This document shows positions 27,964 to 36,920 of a DNA stretch of 64,000 nucleotides, piece after piece. Below the pieces are notes generated by a model. It made no database searches. It saw nothing but the letters and a program-made list of their open reading frames with translations, and had not been told where the DNA came from. The DNA comes from Prolixibacteraceae bacterium. GTDB lineage: Bacteria > Bacteroidota > Bacteroidia > Bacteroidales > Prolixibacteraceae. The first letter of the stretch is position 1, and each line of letters begins with the position of its first letter. The translations under genes and the position numbers were made by a program. The DNA is taken from positions 2,170,001 through 2,234,000 of the forward strand of contig CP081303.1 of assembly GCA_019720755.1 (NCBI GenBank), read 5' to 3'.

Positions 27964-28117
27964 ACGCTTTATACAAACATTTCTTGTGATTAAAATGCGA
28001 AGATACAGGTTTTTTTAACATCCAAAAAGTTAATTCTCTCTTCTATGACAATGGCAAGTAAATTTAGGGATAAACCGTCTCATTAATGCGACACATCTCT
28101 TGTCTTTTAACAAAACA

Positions 28118-29305
28118 CTACGGGGCACTATTTTTGATACGACACGACTCTATCGACAAGACAATCACTCCTAATATGGCTATAATAATCCCCATACTAA
28201 TCAAAGAGTATTTCAAACCGTAGTGGTCTGTAATCCCTCCTAATAGAGGTCCCAATAGCGCAAAGAGGATTCGTATCAGGAAGTTACGTATAGAAAGGAC
28301 AGTAGCACGAACCTCCGAGGTGGTCTTCTCATTGACCATATTCTTCAATGTCGGGGTTGCTACTCCTCTAATAAGATAGAACATCACAACAAATGCAAAA
28401 GCAACCATCCCCTCAATAAAACCCATAAAGAGATACCCAAGCACGATACCGACCAAGATAAGGATAGAGATGGTTTGTGATCGAAAATATTTTTGAATAT
28501 AGAAAGCTCGAATACTTCCCCACGCAACGAGTAGGTTCAATCCAGTCCACCAAATACCATATTGTGATACAGGAATATCTTGTGCCTTAAAAAAGAGCTG
28601 TATCATCCATGCCATGGTTAGGGTAGCCGTTCCAATGAGAGAGGAGAAGAGCAAGGCATTTCGCAAAGCATAATCTTTGGTGAAGGAGTATTTCACCACT
28701 CCTACGATATCCTTAAAAGAGGCTTTTCTGTTTTGGCTAGTAGACTCTGGCTCTTTCAAAAGAAGTGCAGCAGGAACACCAACAAGTGCGACAAAGGCTT
28801 GGCCTATCATCGGGTAACGAAAAGAGTATATTGCCAATAGACCTGCTAGTATCCCAGCAACGGCCTCTAAGAGATTTCCCCATGAGGTGATACGGCCTTC
28901 CAGTTTGAGGTAATCCTCTGTTCGTCCTTGATCTTTTAACGTGTCGTACAACAGGGCAGAATCGGAGCCAGAGATACAGCTTTGCCCTACGCCCAAAAAG
29001 ATCTCTGCGACCACAAAGAACCAAAAACCAGAGAAGAGGGCATAACAACCATAGCCTAAAGCCCCGAGTATCGTACCCAAGATCAAGGCATTCCTTCTCC
29101 CCCACACATCCGAGAGATATCCAGAGGGGATCTCACAGATCACCACCATCACCGAGTAGAGCGCCTTGAGGATAAAGACTTGCTGCACATCTAGATGTTC
29201 CGACTCATAGAAGAGCATGATCACAGGCATGGCCAACATAAACCATTTGGCTGCCTTCACGATATATAGATTGAAGATATTATTATGCATGGGAGCGCTT
29301 TTCAT
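28118..29305 (-). CDS. MFS transporter
   Basis: About 395 residues with about 12 predicted membrane helices. The loop 2-3 signature appears as GYLSDVWGRRNALILG. It is a major facilitator superfamily member, probably an exporter, but the substrate cannot be told from sequence. The ATG at 29305 is used; 29317 and 29290 are also in frame, and the first helix begins soon after the latter. It is separated by 154 bp from the RsmI-like gene on the same strand. Confidence 0.88.
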   Translation of the reverse strand: MKSAPMHNNIFNLYIVKAAKWFMLAMPVIMLFYESEHLDVQQVFILKALYSVMVVICEIPSGYLSDVWGRRNALILGTILGALGYGCYALFSGFWFFVVAEIFLGVGQSCISGSDSALLYDTLKDQGRTEDYLKLEGRITSWGNLLEAVAGILAGLLAIYSFRYPMIGQAFVALVGVPAALLLKEPESTSQNRKASFKDIVGVVKYSFTKDYALRNALLFSSLIGTATLTMAWMIQLFFKAQDIPVSQYGIWWTGLNLLVAWGSIRAFYIQKYFRSQTISILILVGIVLGYLFMGFIEGMVAFAFVVMFYLIRGVATPTLKNMVNEKTTSEVRATVLSIRNFLIRILFALLGPLLGGITDHYGLKYSLISMGIIIAILGVIVLSIESCRIKNSAP

Positions 29306-29578
29306 TCCGAAGCACAAAGATAAAAGCTTCCTTCAGAATGGATCGTTTTTCTAACTATTTTTCCTTATGTCTCTCATTAAATTAATCTATCCCGACTAAG
29401 CAAAAGATATGTTGTGAATTACTTGCTGTTAAAAAAGAACAAAAGCACTGTTTTATACAGTCTAAATAAGCTATAAATAAGAGACCTCTATTGTGTAGTA
29501 AAACAAAGCCCAATATTTTTGCAGTGATAAAAGAAAATGTTTATTGCATTTAGCACCCATATATTAAAACTTAAGATT

Positions 29579-30823
29579 ATGATGTCCTATATAACCAAGT
29601 TCATTAGCGAGTTTTTGCGTCTCTTTAATGAGATGTCCTTATACCTAATGATTGGCTTCTTCTTTGCAGGTTTGCTTCACAACTTCTTAAAGAAAGAGAG
29701 TGTGGTGAAATATTTAGGAAAGAACTCTAAAAAGTCGGTAATCAATGCCGCTCTTCTAGGGGTACCGCTCCCGCTCTGTTCCTGTGGTGTGATTCCGACA
29801 GGACTCTCTCTATATAAACAGGGTGCCAGCAAAGGAGCGACCAACTCTTTTCTTATCTCTACCCCACAGACAGGAATCGATTCATTCTTAGCAACCTTCT
29901 CTCTGATGGGTTTTCCTTTTGCCATCTTTAGAGCCATCGCGGCTTTTGTAACAGGGATCTTCGGAGGGGCTGTTACCGAGATTGTAGACAAAGAGAAGAA
30001 TGAAGGCCATACCCAGGTTGAAGAGGAAGAGACACCAAAGAGTTTGAAAGAGAAAGTGGTCGGCACTTTTCGTTTCGGGTTTATCGAATTCCTAGCAGAC
30101 ATTTCTAAATGGTTGATTATCGGACTTATTCTGGCTGCTCTTATCAGTACGATTCTTCCGGATAACTTCTTCGGAGAGCTATCCTTCTCGCCTCTTGCCA
30201 ACATGTTGATCGTACTGCTTGCATCCATACCTCTCTATGTTTGTGCTACAGGATCGGTACCTATTGCTGCGGTTTTGATTATGAAAGGACTGACTCCTGG
30301 AGCTGCTTTTGTCTTTTTAATGGCAGGCCCAGCAACCAATATCGCTACAATGGTAGTACTTTCAAAAACCATCGGAAAGAAAGCGACCGTTGTATACCTG
30401 CTATCTATTACGCTTGGTGCGATACTCTTTGGCCTTACCATCGATTATCTTTTGCCAGCACAATGGTTTACATTTGCGATGACACATGTAGGACACCATC
30501 ATGAGACTGGATCTATAGTGAAAATCCTCTTCTCAGTTGTCTTTGCAGCACTGCTTCTTCGTGTCTATCTAATGAAAGCAATTCACTATTTTAAGCAGAG
30601 AGCCAAAGCAAACCAAAGTTACAACAACAGTTGTGAATATACCATCTCTGGTATGGGTTGTAATAAGTGTAAAACAAAAGTAGAGACGAACCTTCAAGAG
30701 ATCGAAGGCGTAGGTTTGGTGGAAGTAGATTTGAAGACAGGAAAAACGGTGGTCAAAGGAACAAATTTGTCCACAGAAAAGATAGAACAGAAGATCGCGG
30801 ATTTGGGATATAAATTTAAATAG
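29579..30823 (+). CDS. ArsP/SO_0444-type permease with C-terminal HMA domain
   Basis: About 414 residues. An eight-to-ten-helix permease of the ArsP_1 (DUF318) family carries the family signature CSCGVIPTGLSLYKQGAS and a second half LMAGPATNIATMVV. The last 65 residues form a heavy-metal-associated domain with GMGCNKC. The combination is that of Cu/Zn or organo-arsenical efflux permeases (SO_0444 type). The metal-binding CxxC supports a soft-metal substrate. The ATG at 29579 is preferred because the upstream in-frame ATG (29537) adds a non-hydrophobic leader. A strong terminator follows. No metal-responsive regulator adjoins it. Confidence 0.87.
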   Translation: MMSYITKFISEFLRLFNEMSLYLMIGFFFAGLLHNFLKKESVVKYLGKNSKKSVINAALLGVPLPLCSCGVIPTGLSLYKQGASKGATNSFLISTPQTGIDSFLATFSLMGFPFAIFRAIAAFVTGIFGGAVTEIVDKEKNEGHTQVEEEETPKSLKEKVVGTFRFGFIEFLADISKWLIIGLILAALISTILPDNFFGELSFSPLANMLIVLLASIPLYVCATGSVPIAAVLIMKGLTPGAAFVFLMAGPATNIATMVVLSKTIGKKATVVYLLSITLGAILFGLTIDYLLPAQWFTFAMTHVGHHHETGSIVKILFSVVFAALLLRVYLMKAIHYFKQRAKANQSYNNSCEYTISGMGCNKCKTKVETNLQEIEGVGLVEVDLKTGKTVVKGTNLSTEKIEQKIADLGYKFK

Positions 30824-30891
30824 TATAGAACGTGATTGCTTAATTCTTTAGTGTAATCATATTCCAAATCGTAAAAAGCGATAATCTATCC

Positions 30892-30930
30892 ATGCCAAGA
30901 TCTAAACAAATAGGTCTTGGCATTTTTTTT
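30892..30930 (+). terminator. Intrinsic terminator after the permease gene
   Basis: ATGCCAAGATC pairs with GGTCTTGGCAT (one G-T pair) around a 10-nt loop and is followed by a run of eight T. Confidence 0.9.
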
Positions 30931-31115
30931 ATGTTTTGACTGGTCGTAGGGGATGCCAGTTTTGAAATATCGATGGTGGATGTTCTCATTGATTGACGTG
31001 ACAATTTGTTGTATGGTAGCTGCAAACCCATATGTTTGCCATGTTGTGTCAATCAAGTTTTGGGGTGTTAATTTGTTAGAGCAATTTGTTGTTTGGTGAT
31101 TTGTTGTGACAACAC

Positions 31116-31233
31116 CTGGGAGCCTCGAAGCTCCTGCTTCGAGATTGCACGAAACTTCGTGCAATACTCATTGAATCAATCGTATTCATCATATCGTTGC
31201 AACCAACGGAAGCAGGAGCTTCCTATCTCCCAG
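31116..31233 (-). repeat. 118-bp nested palindromic element, copy
   Basis: Reverse-orientation copy with outer arms CTGGGAG (31116) and CTCCCAG (ending 31233). Middle arms and central hairpin (loop AACT) are intact. Confidence 0.85.
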
Positions 31234-31415
31234 GTGTTGCAGCATCGATTATCGAAATACCATTTATTGACATGGAGAATTGTAGTGGCAAATTGTGGTA
31301 ACAATTTTTTGTATGATAGCTGCAAACCCATATGTTTGCCATGTTGTGTCAATCAAGTTTTGGGGTGTTAATTTGTTAGAGCAATTTGTTGTTTGGTGAT
31401 TTGTTGTGACAACAC

Positions 31416-31533
31416 CTGGGAGCCTCGAAGCTCCTGCTTCGAGATTGCACGAAACTTCGTGCAATACTCATTGAATCAATCGTATTCATCATATCGTTGC
31501 AACCAACGGAAGAAGGAGCTTCCTATCTCCCAG
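31416..31533 (-). repeat. 118-bp nested palindromic element, copy
   Basis: Second reverse copy, 300 bp after the first, with one substitution in a middle arm (GAAGAAGGAGCTTC). Confidence 0.85.
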
Positions 31534-32023
31534 GTGTTGCAGCATCGATTATCGAAATATCATTTATTGACATGGAGAATTGTAGTGGCAATTTGTGGTA
31601 ACAATTTGTTGTATGGTAGCTGCAAACCCATATGTTTGCCAAGATGTGTCAATCATATTATTTCCATATTTGTAATCGTAGTTTATTGAGAAGTCATTTT
31701 GTTGTATGCCAACATATTGTCCCAATGAGGGCAAACACATGGGTTTGCAGCTACAACGATGATTTTGCAAGGTTCTGATATATCCAACAATGTGGTTGTC
31801 ATTTATTGCAACACGTTTGAAATGAACGACTTAATGCAACATTTTTGGATATATTGACGAATTATTGGGGGTGCCTTTTTGTTTGTGAAGCAAACAATTA
31901 TAACAAATGATATACAATGATTTATATGCGATTCTCGCTTATGAGGGCACCCACAAGCGGATGCCCCCATATGGACTTTGTAGATTGTTCTAAATCACCT
32001 ATTGTAGTCACCAAGATAAGTTC

Positions 32024-32401
32024 TTAAGCAATTTTCTTCGCTCCAGAATAGATCTCTTTTACTTCAATAACTGCAACACCAAAGCCTGGTAAGTCAGATC
32101 TGTTCCATCCTTTCATGTCGTCAAACTCCGCCCCTTCTGTTTTGTATGATATAGTACCTTTTAGTTGATACGATTTATTGTTCTTGGTTATAAAGAGCAA
32201 AGTAGCTTCACTACATGAATTGATGTTTTCGAGGGTCTTTTGAAATTTATTGTTGGCAATCAACACTTTATTCTCTCCAAATAAAGCGACTTGGGTTGCA
32301 TATATTGAATTGGGAATTCCTGTTTTTGAAATGGTAGTCAAAACAATAGCGGCTTGCTTATTTAACCACTCCTCTTTTATAATTTCTGGAATTATGATCA
32401 T
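32024..32401 (-). CDS. Pyridoxamine 5'-phosphate oxidase-family (flavin-binding fold) protein
   Basis: 125 residues with the split-barrel PNPOx-like pattern: an N-terminal helix, AAIVLTTISKTGIPNSIYAT, then NKVLIANNKFQKTLENI and the C-terminal barrel strands. Such small proteins bind FMN or F420 and act as oxidoreductases or FMN carriers. The substrate is unknown. It starts 15 bp after the stop of the DUF1847 gene on the same strand, and the two probably form an operon, often seen with anaerobe redox genes. Confidence 0.82.
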   Translation of the reverse strand: MIIIPEIIKEEWLNKQAAIVLTTISKTGIPNSIYATQVALFGENKVLIANNKFQKTLENINSCSEATLLFITKNNKSYQLKGTISYKTEGAEFDDMKGWNRSDLPGFGVAVIEVKEIYSGAKKIA

Positions 32402-32416
32402 TGTAATATATTTAAG

Positions 32417-32875
32417 TTATTTAAGTTCATTGATTACTTGCATTGGGTTGTGCTTATTGGTAAAATCCTTATCCAAAAGGTTCGTAACGAAGGCATCGGA
32501 ATGTTTACTAAAGATCATATCGTGTCCCACACACAACCCCATCGAGATATTCAGTTCTGTGTGAAGATGATTCAAAAAAACAGCTTGTCCTAAGGGGTTA
32601 CACAATAAACGTCGACTGTCTCCTCCTAGAATATTGCTTTTGCATAAGTTTCCATATTTGCAATCGACAATAAACACCTCAAAGAATTGAGATAGATAAT
32701 CACATATTACTTTTGCTTCTTTGGTAAAAGTGATACAATGCGCAATTCCAATACGCTCAAACTTCATCTGTTGTGCAAAGTTTTTTATCTCTTCGATACG
32801 ATTGGTTCGTAGCTTAGCGCAATCAATATTAGATTGCATCATAGCTTTATGTTGATCGGTGTATAATTCAGTCAT
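32417..32875 (-). CDS. DUF1847 family protein
   Basis: 152 residues, cysteine-containing, with the family pattern: GIAHCITFTKEAKVICDYL, VDCKYGNLCKSN, LCNPLGQAVFLN and GLCVGHDMIFSKHS. The conserved cysteines suggest metal binding. No biochemical function is established that I know of. Typical of anaerobic bacteria and archaea. Upstream gene of the pair with the PNPOx-like protein. Confidence 0.85.
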   Translation of the reverse strand: MTELYTDQHKAMMQSNIDCAKLRTNRIEEIKNFAQQMKFERIGIAHCITFTKEAKVICDYLSQFFEVFIVDCKYGNLCKSNILGGDSRRLLCNPLGQAVFLNHLHTELNISMGLCVGHDMIFSKHSDAFVTNLLDKDFTNKHNPMQVINELK

Positions 32876-33071
32876 TAAGTAATTTATTAGTTAAAGTATG
32901 ATTAAAAGGTTTTGTGCTAACAGCTTTCTTTTACATCTCTCCATTCCAATAATAATATTGTTTACTTCTAGTATTTGCGTAGCTTATCTTCCACTTTTTA
33001 CAATTATATGACAACAGTTATTTTAATGGCGCACTACAGTTTATCATAAGGCCCTACTATAAATCATATAA

Positions 33072-33136
33072 AAGGTCGTTGTACCTATTTTATATCAGTA
33101 CTAGAGAGATAAAATAAGATGTGTACAAACGACCTT
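33072..33136 (-). terminator. Long imperfect hairpin between DUF5320 and DUF1847 genes
   Basis: AAGGTCGTT-GTAC (33072-33084) pairs with GTACAAACGACCTT (33123-33136), and inner A/T-rich arms extend the stem. It lies 60 bp after the DUF5320 stop codon on the minus strand and may terminate that transcript. No long T-run follows. Confidence 0.45.
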
Positions 33137-33195
33137 CATGACTAATCATTTACATGAATAGTCCATGCAACTTTAATCAACTAAATATGTAGAAA

Positions 33196-33411
33196 CTAAG
33201 ATTTATTTCGTCCGAACCCCATTCTTCTGCCTTGTCCTCTATTATCAGAATTTCCATCTTCGACATTTCTGCATCTTCTTCTACCTCCTCTACGAGAGCC
33301 CTGTGTGGCTTCTTGAGTATCTGGATTCAGGTTGTTTGCATTGCATCGACCTAATCCTCTTCCTGTTTGTAGACCTTGTCCTTTAGGACCTTTACCGTTT
33401 AAACCTGGCAT
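33196..33411 (-). CDS. DUF5320 domain protein
   Basis: 71 residues from the ATG at 33411, which is preceded by a clear AGGAGG ribosome binding site 6 bp upstream. An upstream in-frame ATG at 33453 lacks one. The start MPGLNGKGPKGQGLQTGRGL followed by GRCN is the DUF5320 signature. The rest is a Gly/Arg-rich low-complexity tail. The family is often found near NifX/dinitrogenase-cofactor-type small proteins in anaerobes; function unknown. The twin palindromes at 33640-33679 lie upstream and may control it. Confidence 0.85.
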   Translation of the reverse strand: MPGLNGKGPKGQGLQTGRGLGRCNANNLNPDTQEATQGSRRGGRRRCRNVEDGNSDNRGQGRRMGFGRNKS

Positions 33412-33639
33412 GATTACCTCCTTTTTTGTTTTATTAATACTATTATTTATCACTATGTGCTTCTTGATTTATCATCCCTATATTAGAATAAGAATAGCAC
33501 CTCTTCAGAAGACAAAATACTTTAGTAAACAAAATCTATAATAAAAGAAGGAGTAACTCCTTTTGTAAACATTACCTAAACTATTTTCCCTCCCATGCCT
33601 CCCTACGGAAGCTTTGAATATTATCTATAAATATTCAAT

Positions 33640-33679
33640 TGAGAATATTCTCACTACAAAAGTAATGAGAATATTCTCA
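33640..33679. promoter_or_regulatory. Twin 14-bp palindromes (operator-like)
   Basis: TGAGAATATTCTCA occurs twice as a perfect palindrome (33640-33653 and 33666-33679), centres 26 bp apart. Flanking bases extend the pair into a 17-bp inverted repeat with a 12-nt loop. The form suits a dimeric repressor binding two sites, or a strong hairpin. The nearest downstream start is the DUF5320 gene 230 bp away on the minus strand. Regulator unknown. Confidence 0.55.
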
Positions 33680-33840
33680 ATTAAAACTATTCTTTGATTA
33701 AATATGTAAAACAACTCTTATTTAGAAAAAAGGGGTTGGGATATAGTGTGGCTGCAACCAACGAAAGCAAGTGGATTGGAGTATCGATGGGTGAATATTG
33801 TCTTTTGGAGATGTGGAAATTTGTTGCAACAATTTGTTGT

Positions 33841-33876
33841 GTTGTAGCTGCAAACACATGTGTTTGCAGCTACAAC
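33841..33876. repeat. 36-bp perfect palindrome made of the CAAACACATG module
   Basis: GTTGTAGCTGCAAACACA (33841-33858) is followed by its exact reverse complement, with no loop. It equals two copies of the dispersed GTAGCTGCAAACACATG module fused head to head. About ten single copies of the module are scattered between 22.9 and 33.9 kb. Confidence 0.85.
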
Positions 33877-34031
33877 GATGATTTTGCATGGTTCTGATAC
33901 CAATATGTGGTGGAGATATTACGCATTAAAAGATCTGTGGGAATCTGTGGGATCTGTGGAAATAATTGGTTCCTGTGGTTCGACAGGTGGTTATTGAGCT
34001 TGTCGAAATACAGCAACCTAATTGTCTAAGG

Positions 34032-34111
34032 ACTTCGTGCAATACTCATTGAATCAATCGTATTCATCATATCGTTGCAACCAACGGAAGCAGAAGCTTC
34101 CTAGTTCCCAA
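34032..34111 (-). repeat. Partial copy of the 118-bp palindromic element
   Basis: Reverse-orientation fragment that starts inside the central hairpin (ACTTCGTGCAAT) and runs to a decayed outer arm (TTCCCAAG). The other half is missing. Confidence 0.75.
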
Positions 34112-34199
34112 GTGTTGCAGCATCGATTATTGATAGACCATTAAATTGACATGGCAAATTGTGGTGGTAATTTGTGGTAAAAATCGTTATGGCAATTTG

Positions 34200-34240
34200 G
34201 TGTAAAATAATTAGACATCTAGTGTCTAATTATTTTACAC
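34200..34240. other. 18-bp perfect hairpin upstream of the export operon
   Basis: GTGTAAAATAATTAGACA (34200-34217) and its reverse complement (34223-34240) flank a 5-nt loop TCTAG. It ends about 98 bp before the TolC-like start. It could be a terminator of upstream transcription, an operator or a mobile-element end. No T-run adjoins it apart from the A/T-rich stem. Confidence 0.6.
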
Positions 34241-34338
34241 TACAAGATACATATCAAAACATCTTAACCTTCATTATCAACACCTTATCTACTTTGGCAC
34301 GCCAATTGAATTATTATCTACAAACAACAATAAAAAAA

Positions 34339-35649
34339 ATGAAATATATCGTAATCATATGGCTGTCCACCCTACCCTTTCTCTCCATTGGTCAGAAGTC
34401 ATGGGATCTCAAAAGATGTATCACCTATGGGTTAAAACATAATGCCAATATACAGATTGCTTCGCTCGAGATGAGAAAGAGAGAGGCTGATTATAAGATG
34501 AGTAGAGAGGCTCGACTTCCAGACCTATATGGGTATGCAGATATGCGTTCTGACTATGGGCGTAGTATTGATGGGAAGACCAATCAACTGAGTAATACGC
34601 ACAACTATAGTAGCAACGGAAGTATCTCCACGAGCATCGTGTTGTTTGAGGGGTTTAGCAGAACCAATGAGATCGCCTACAACCGATACAATGTGTTGCA
34701 AGGATATGATGAGAAACGACATATTGAGAATCAGACAGTTTCCACCATCATCAAAGCATACTACCAAGTGTTGATGGCATCGCAGATGAAGGTAATGGCA
34801 CAAAAACAGAAAGGGATTAGCAGCAAGTTACATGCAGATATGCAGCAATTTGTAAAGGTAGGAAGAGAGTCGAAAGTGAAAGAACAGAAGCTCTATGCCC
34901 AGTACCTGTCGGATCAAAGTAAATATGTAAAGGCAGCTACACAAGAACAGATTGCAAGGAACCAGCTACATCAGATACTCTCTTTAGATCAATCGATTAC
35001 CGTAGATGATGAAACTTCTAAAAACAGACTATTCACATTAGATAGCATCGTCTCTCCCTCCTCTAACTTGGCAGACCTTAGTAGTTGTATGCACCAAATT
35101 GAGATGGATAAGAAGTATCTTAAGATGGTCAAAGGAAAGAAGTTTCCAACCCTTACTTTTGGCGCATATTATGCGACAAACTACTACTATTCAAACAAAG
35201 AAGGGGTAAAGAATGACCCCTTTATAGAACAGATAAATAACAATCAAAGTCAACAACTTTATTTAAAGCTATCGATCCCGATATACGACAAGGGTCGTCG
35301 CCGTAGGAATGTGAAGAGAGCGAAGATTCAGTTGTCGATGGATCAAACTTTATATAAAGAAAAAGAGCGTGTTACTCGCCAGATAATCAATGACACGTGG
35401 GAACAGCTAAAAAGCGATCGAGAGAGATACAATGCAGCACAAGCACTCTATAAGCATAGCATTTTGGAGCTAGAAAGAGTGCAGAAAGAGATGAAGGTTG
35501 GAATGGTCAACCCTCAAGATGTGGCACTGGTCAAGCAACAGTTTGCAGAAAGTTGGGTTGATATGATGCAAGCAAAATATCAAGTAGACATACAACAGAT
35601 ACTATTGAAATATTACCAAACAGGGGATTGGAGTTTTATCATCAAATAA
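34339..35649 (+). CDS. TolC-family outer membrane efflux protein
   Basis: About 436 residues from the ATG at 34339, which starts a signal peptide (MKYIVIIWLSTLPFLSIGQ). The in-frame codons before it are repeat DNA. The mature part shows the alternating helical hairpins and beta-strands of TolC family proteins (two OEP repeats), including SISTSIVLFEGFSRTNEIAY and LKLSIPIYDKGRRRRNVKRA. It forms the outer-membrane channel of a tripartite exporter. First gene of an operon with an adaptor, an ABC ATPase and an FtsX-type permease. Confidence 0.9.
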   Translation: MKYIVIIWLSTLPFLSIGQKSWDLKRCITYGLKHNANIQIASLEMRKREADYKMSREARLPDLYGYADMRSDYGRSIDGKTNQLSNTHNYSSNGSISTSIVLFEGFSRTNEIAYNRYNVLQGYDEKRHIENQTVSTIIKAYYQVLMASQMKVMAQKQKGISSKLHADMQQFVKVGRESKVKEQKLYAQYLSDQSKYVKAATQEQIARNQLHQILSLDQSITVDDETSKNRLFTLDSIVSPSSNLADLSSCMHQIEMDKKYLKMVKGKKFPTLTFGAYYATNYYYSNKEGVKNDPFIEQINNNQSQQLYLKLSIPIYDKGRRRRNVKRAKIQLSMDQTLYKEKERVTRQIINDTWEQLKSDRERYNAAQALYKHSILELERVQKEMKVGMVNPQDVALVKQQFAESWVDMMQAKYQVDIQQILLKYYQTGDWSFIIK

Positions 35650-35654
35650 ACATT

Positions 35655-36908
35655 ATGGATCGCACAATAGAAAAAAGATGGAAATGGAAGAAGCGTCATA
35701 TATTTATTCCGCTGACCATCGTATTGGGAGTGTTCACCGTATATAGGGTACTTTGGGGATCACACCTGAATGTTTTCAAGGAGAAGAGAGATCGAGTAAT
35801 CACTTCGCAAGTAGTACAAGGCAGCTTTAACGACTATATTTCGGTCCATGCCAAAGTAGTCCCTATATCAACCATTATACTGGATGCAAGGATCGGAGGA
35901 AGAGTAGAATCTAAGTATGTAGAAGAGGGGACGATGGTAGAGAAAGGAACGGTGATTCTCAAGATGAGCAATCCCGATCTACACCAGAGCATACTGAATA
36001 GCGAAGCCCAATTGGCAGAGAAGAGTAATTTCCTTCGCAATACGATGGTGACGATGGAACAGGAGAAATTGAATATCAAAAAAACACTTCTTACCTTAGA
36101 GTTTGAAATAGTCAACAAGCAACGCCAATGGGAACAAAATAAATATCTGTTTCATGATAGTTTGATCTCAAGAAATCAATATCTTGAATCAAAAGAGGCT
36201 TATGATTTTGCAGTCCGAAGCTTCCAACTCTATAAGGAGAGACAATATCAGGACTCCATCTATCGTACCAATCAATTAGTGCAGATGAAGCATAGTCTTG
36301 AAAATATGAAGGAGAATTTGAAGCTAGTGCAACAACACAAAGAGGCGCTGAATGTAAAAGCACCGATATCAGGACAGCTTACGACTTTGGATATAGAGGT
36401 GGGACAGTCTGTAATGAAAGGAACCACCTTGGGACAGGTGGATATTCTTAGTAACTTTAAGTTAGAAACATTGATTGATGAACACTATATCGACAAAGTG
36501 CAAGTGGGGCAACAAGCCTCTTTAAAACGTGGAGAAGAGACCTTTCCCCTGAAAGTAAGAAAAGTATACCCTGAAGTGAAGGAGGGAAAGTTCAAAACGG
36601 AGTTAGTCTTCACCCAAGAGAAGCCAAAGAGATTGAGAACAGGACAATCCTACTATATAGATTTGCAGTTGGGAGGTGTAAAAAAGTCGCTACTAATAGA
36701 AAGAGGTCCCTTCTACCTCGATTCTGGTGGCAACTGGGTATATGTTTTATCGGAGGATGGCCATAGCGCAGTGAAGAGAGAGGTGAAACTTGGAAGACAA
36801 AACCCCAAATACTATGAGGTAGTAGCAGGTCTAAAAGAGGGAGAGACCATTATCATATCTCCATACCAGAAGTATGGAAACAGTCAACTATTAAAACTAA
36901 TAAATTAA
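35655..36908 (+). CDS. HlyD/MacA-like periplasmic adaptor
   Basis: About 417 residues. A short basic N-terminus and one membrane anchor (HIFIPLTIVLGVFTVYRVLW) are followed by a lipoyl half-domain (GGRVESKYVEEGTMVEKG), a long coiled-coil hairpin (residues about 110-230), the second lipoyl half (VKAPISGQLTTLDIEVGQSV) and beta-barrel domains. It joins the inner-membrane ABC transporter to the TolC-like channel. The ATG at 35655, 5 bp after the tolC-like stop, is preferred over 35628, which overlaps that gene. Confidence 0.9.
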   Translation: MDRTIEKRWKWKKRHIFIPLTIVLGVFTVYRVLWGSHLNVFKEKRDRVITSQVVQGSFNDYISVHAKVVPISTIILDARIGGRVESKYVEEGTMVEKGTVILKMSNPDLHQSILNSEAQLAEKSNFLRNTMVTMEQEKLNIKKTLLTLEFEIVNKQRQWEQNKYLFHDSLISRNQYLESKEAYDFAVRSFQLYKERQYQDSIYRTNQLVQMKHSLENMKENLKLVQQHKEALNVKAPISGQLTTLDIEVGQSVMKGTTLGQVDILSNFKLETLIDEHYIDKVQVGQQASLKRGEETFPLKVRKVYPEVKEGKFKTELVFTQEKPKRLRTGQSYYIDLQLGGVKKSLLIERGPFYLDSGGNWVYVLSEDGHSAVKREVKLGRQNPKYYEVVAGLKEGETIIISPYQKYGNSQLLKLIN

Positions 36909-36920
36909 AAAAACATTCCT

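Larger units (their letters stand above)
31001..31640. repeat. 300-bp tandem duplication containing two palindromic elements
   Basis: 31001-31300 and 31301-31600 are nearly identical, with a partial third unit to about 31640. Each unit contains one 118-bp nested palindromic element in reverse orientation (31116-31233, 31416-31533) and one GCTGCAAACCCATATGTTTG module. The region between 30931 and 32023 holds no supportable gene. A further CAAACACATG module is at 31733-31755. Confidence 0.85.

Noticed and set aside
31001-31640. CRISPR-like appearance of evenly repeated sequence
   Set aside because: The units are 300 bp and nearly identical throughout, with no short repeat/unique spacer alternation and no cas genes.
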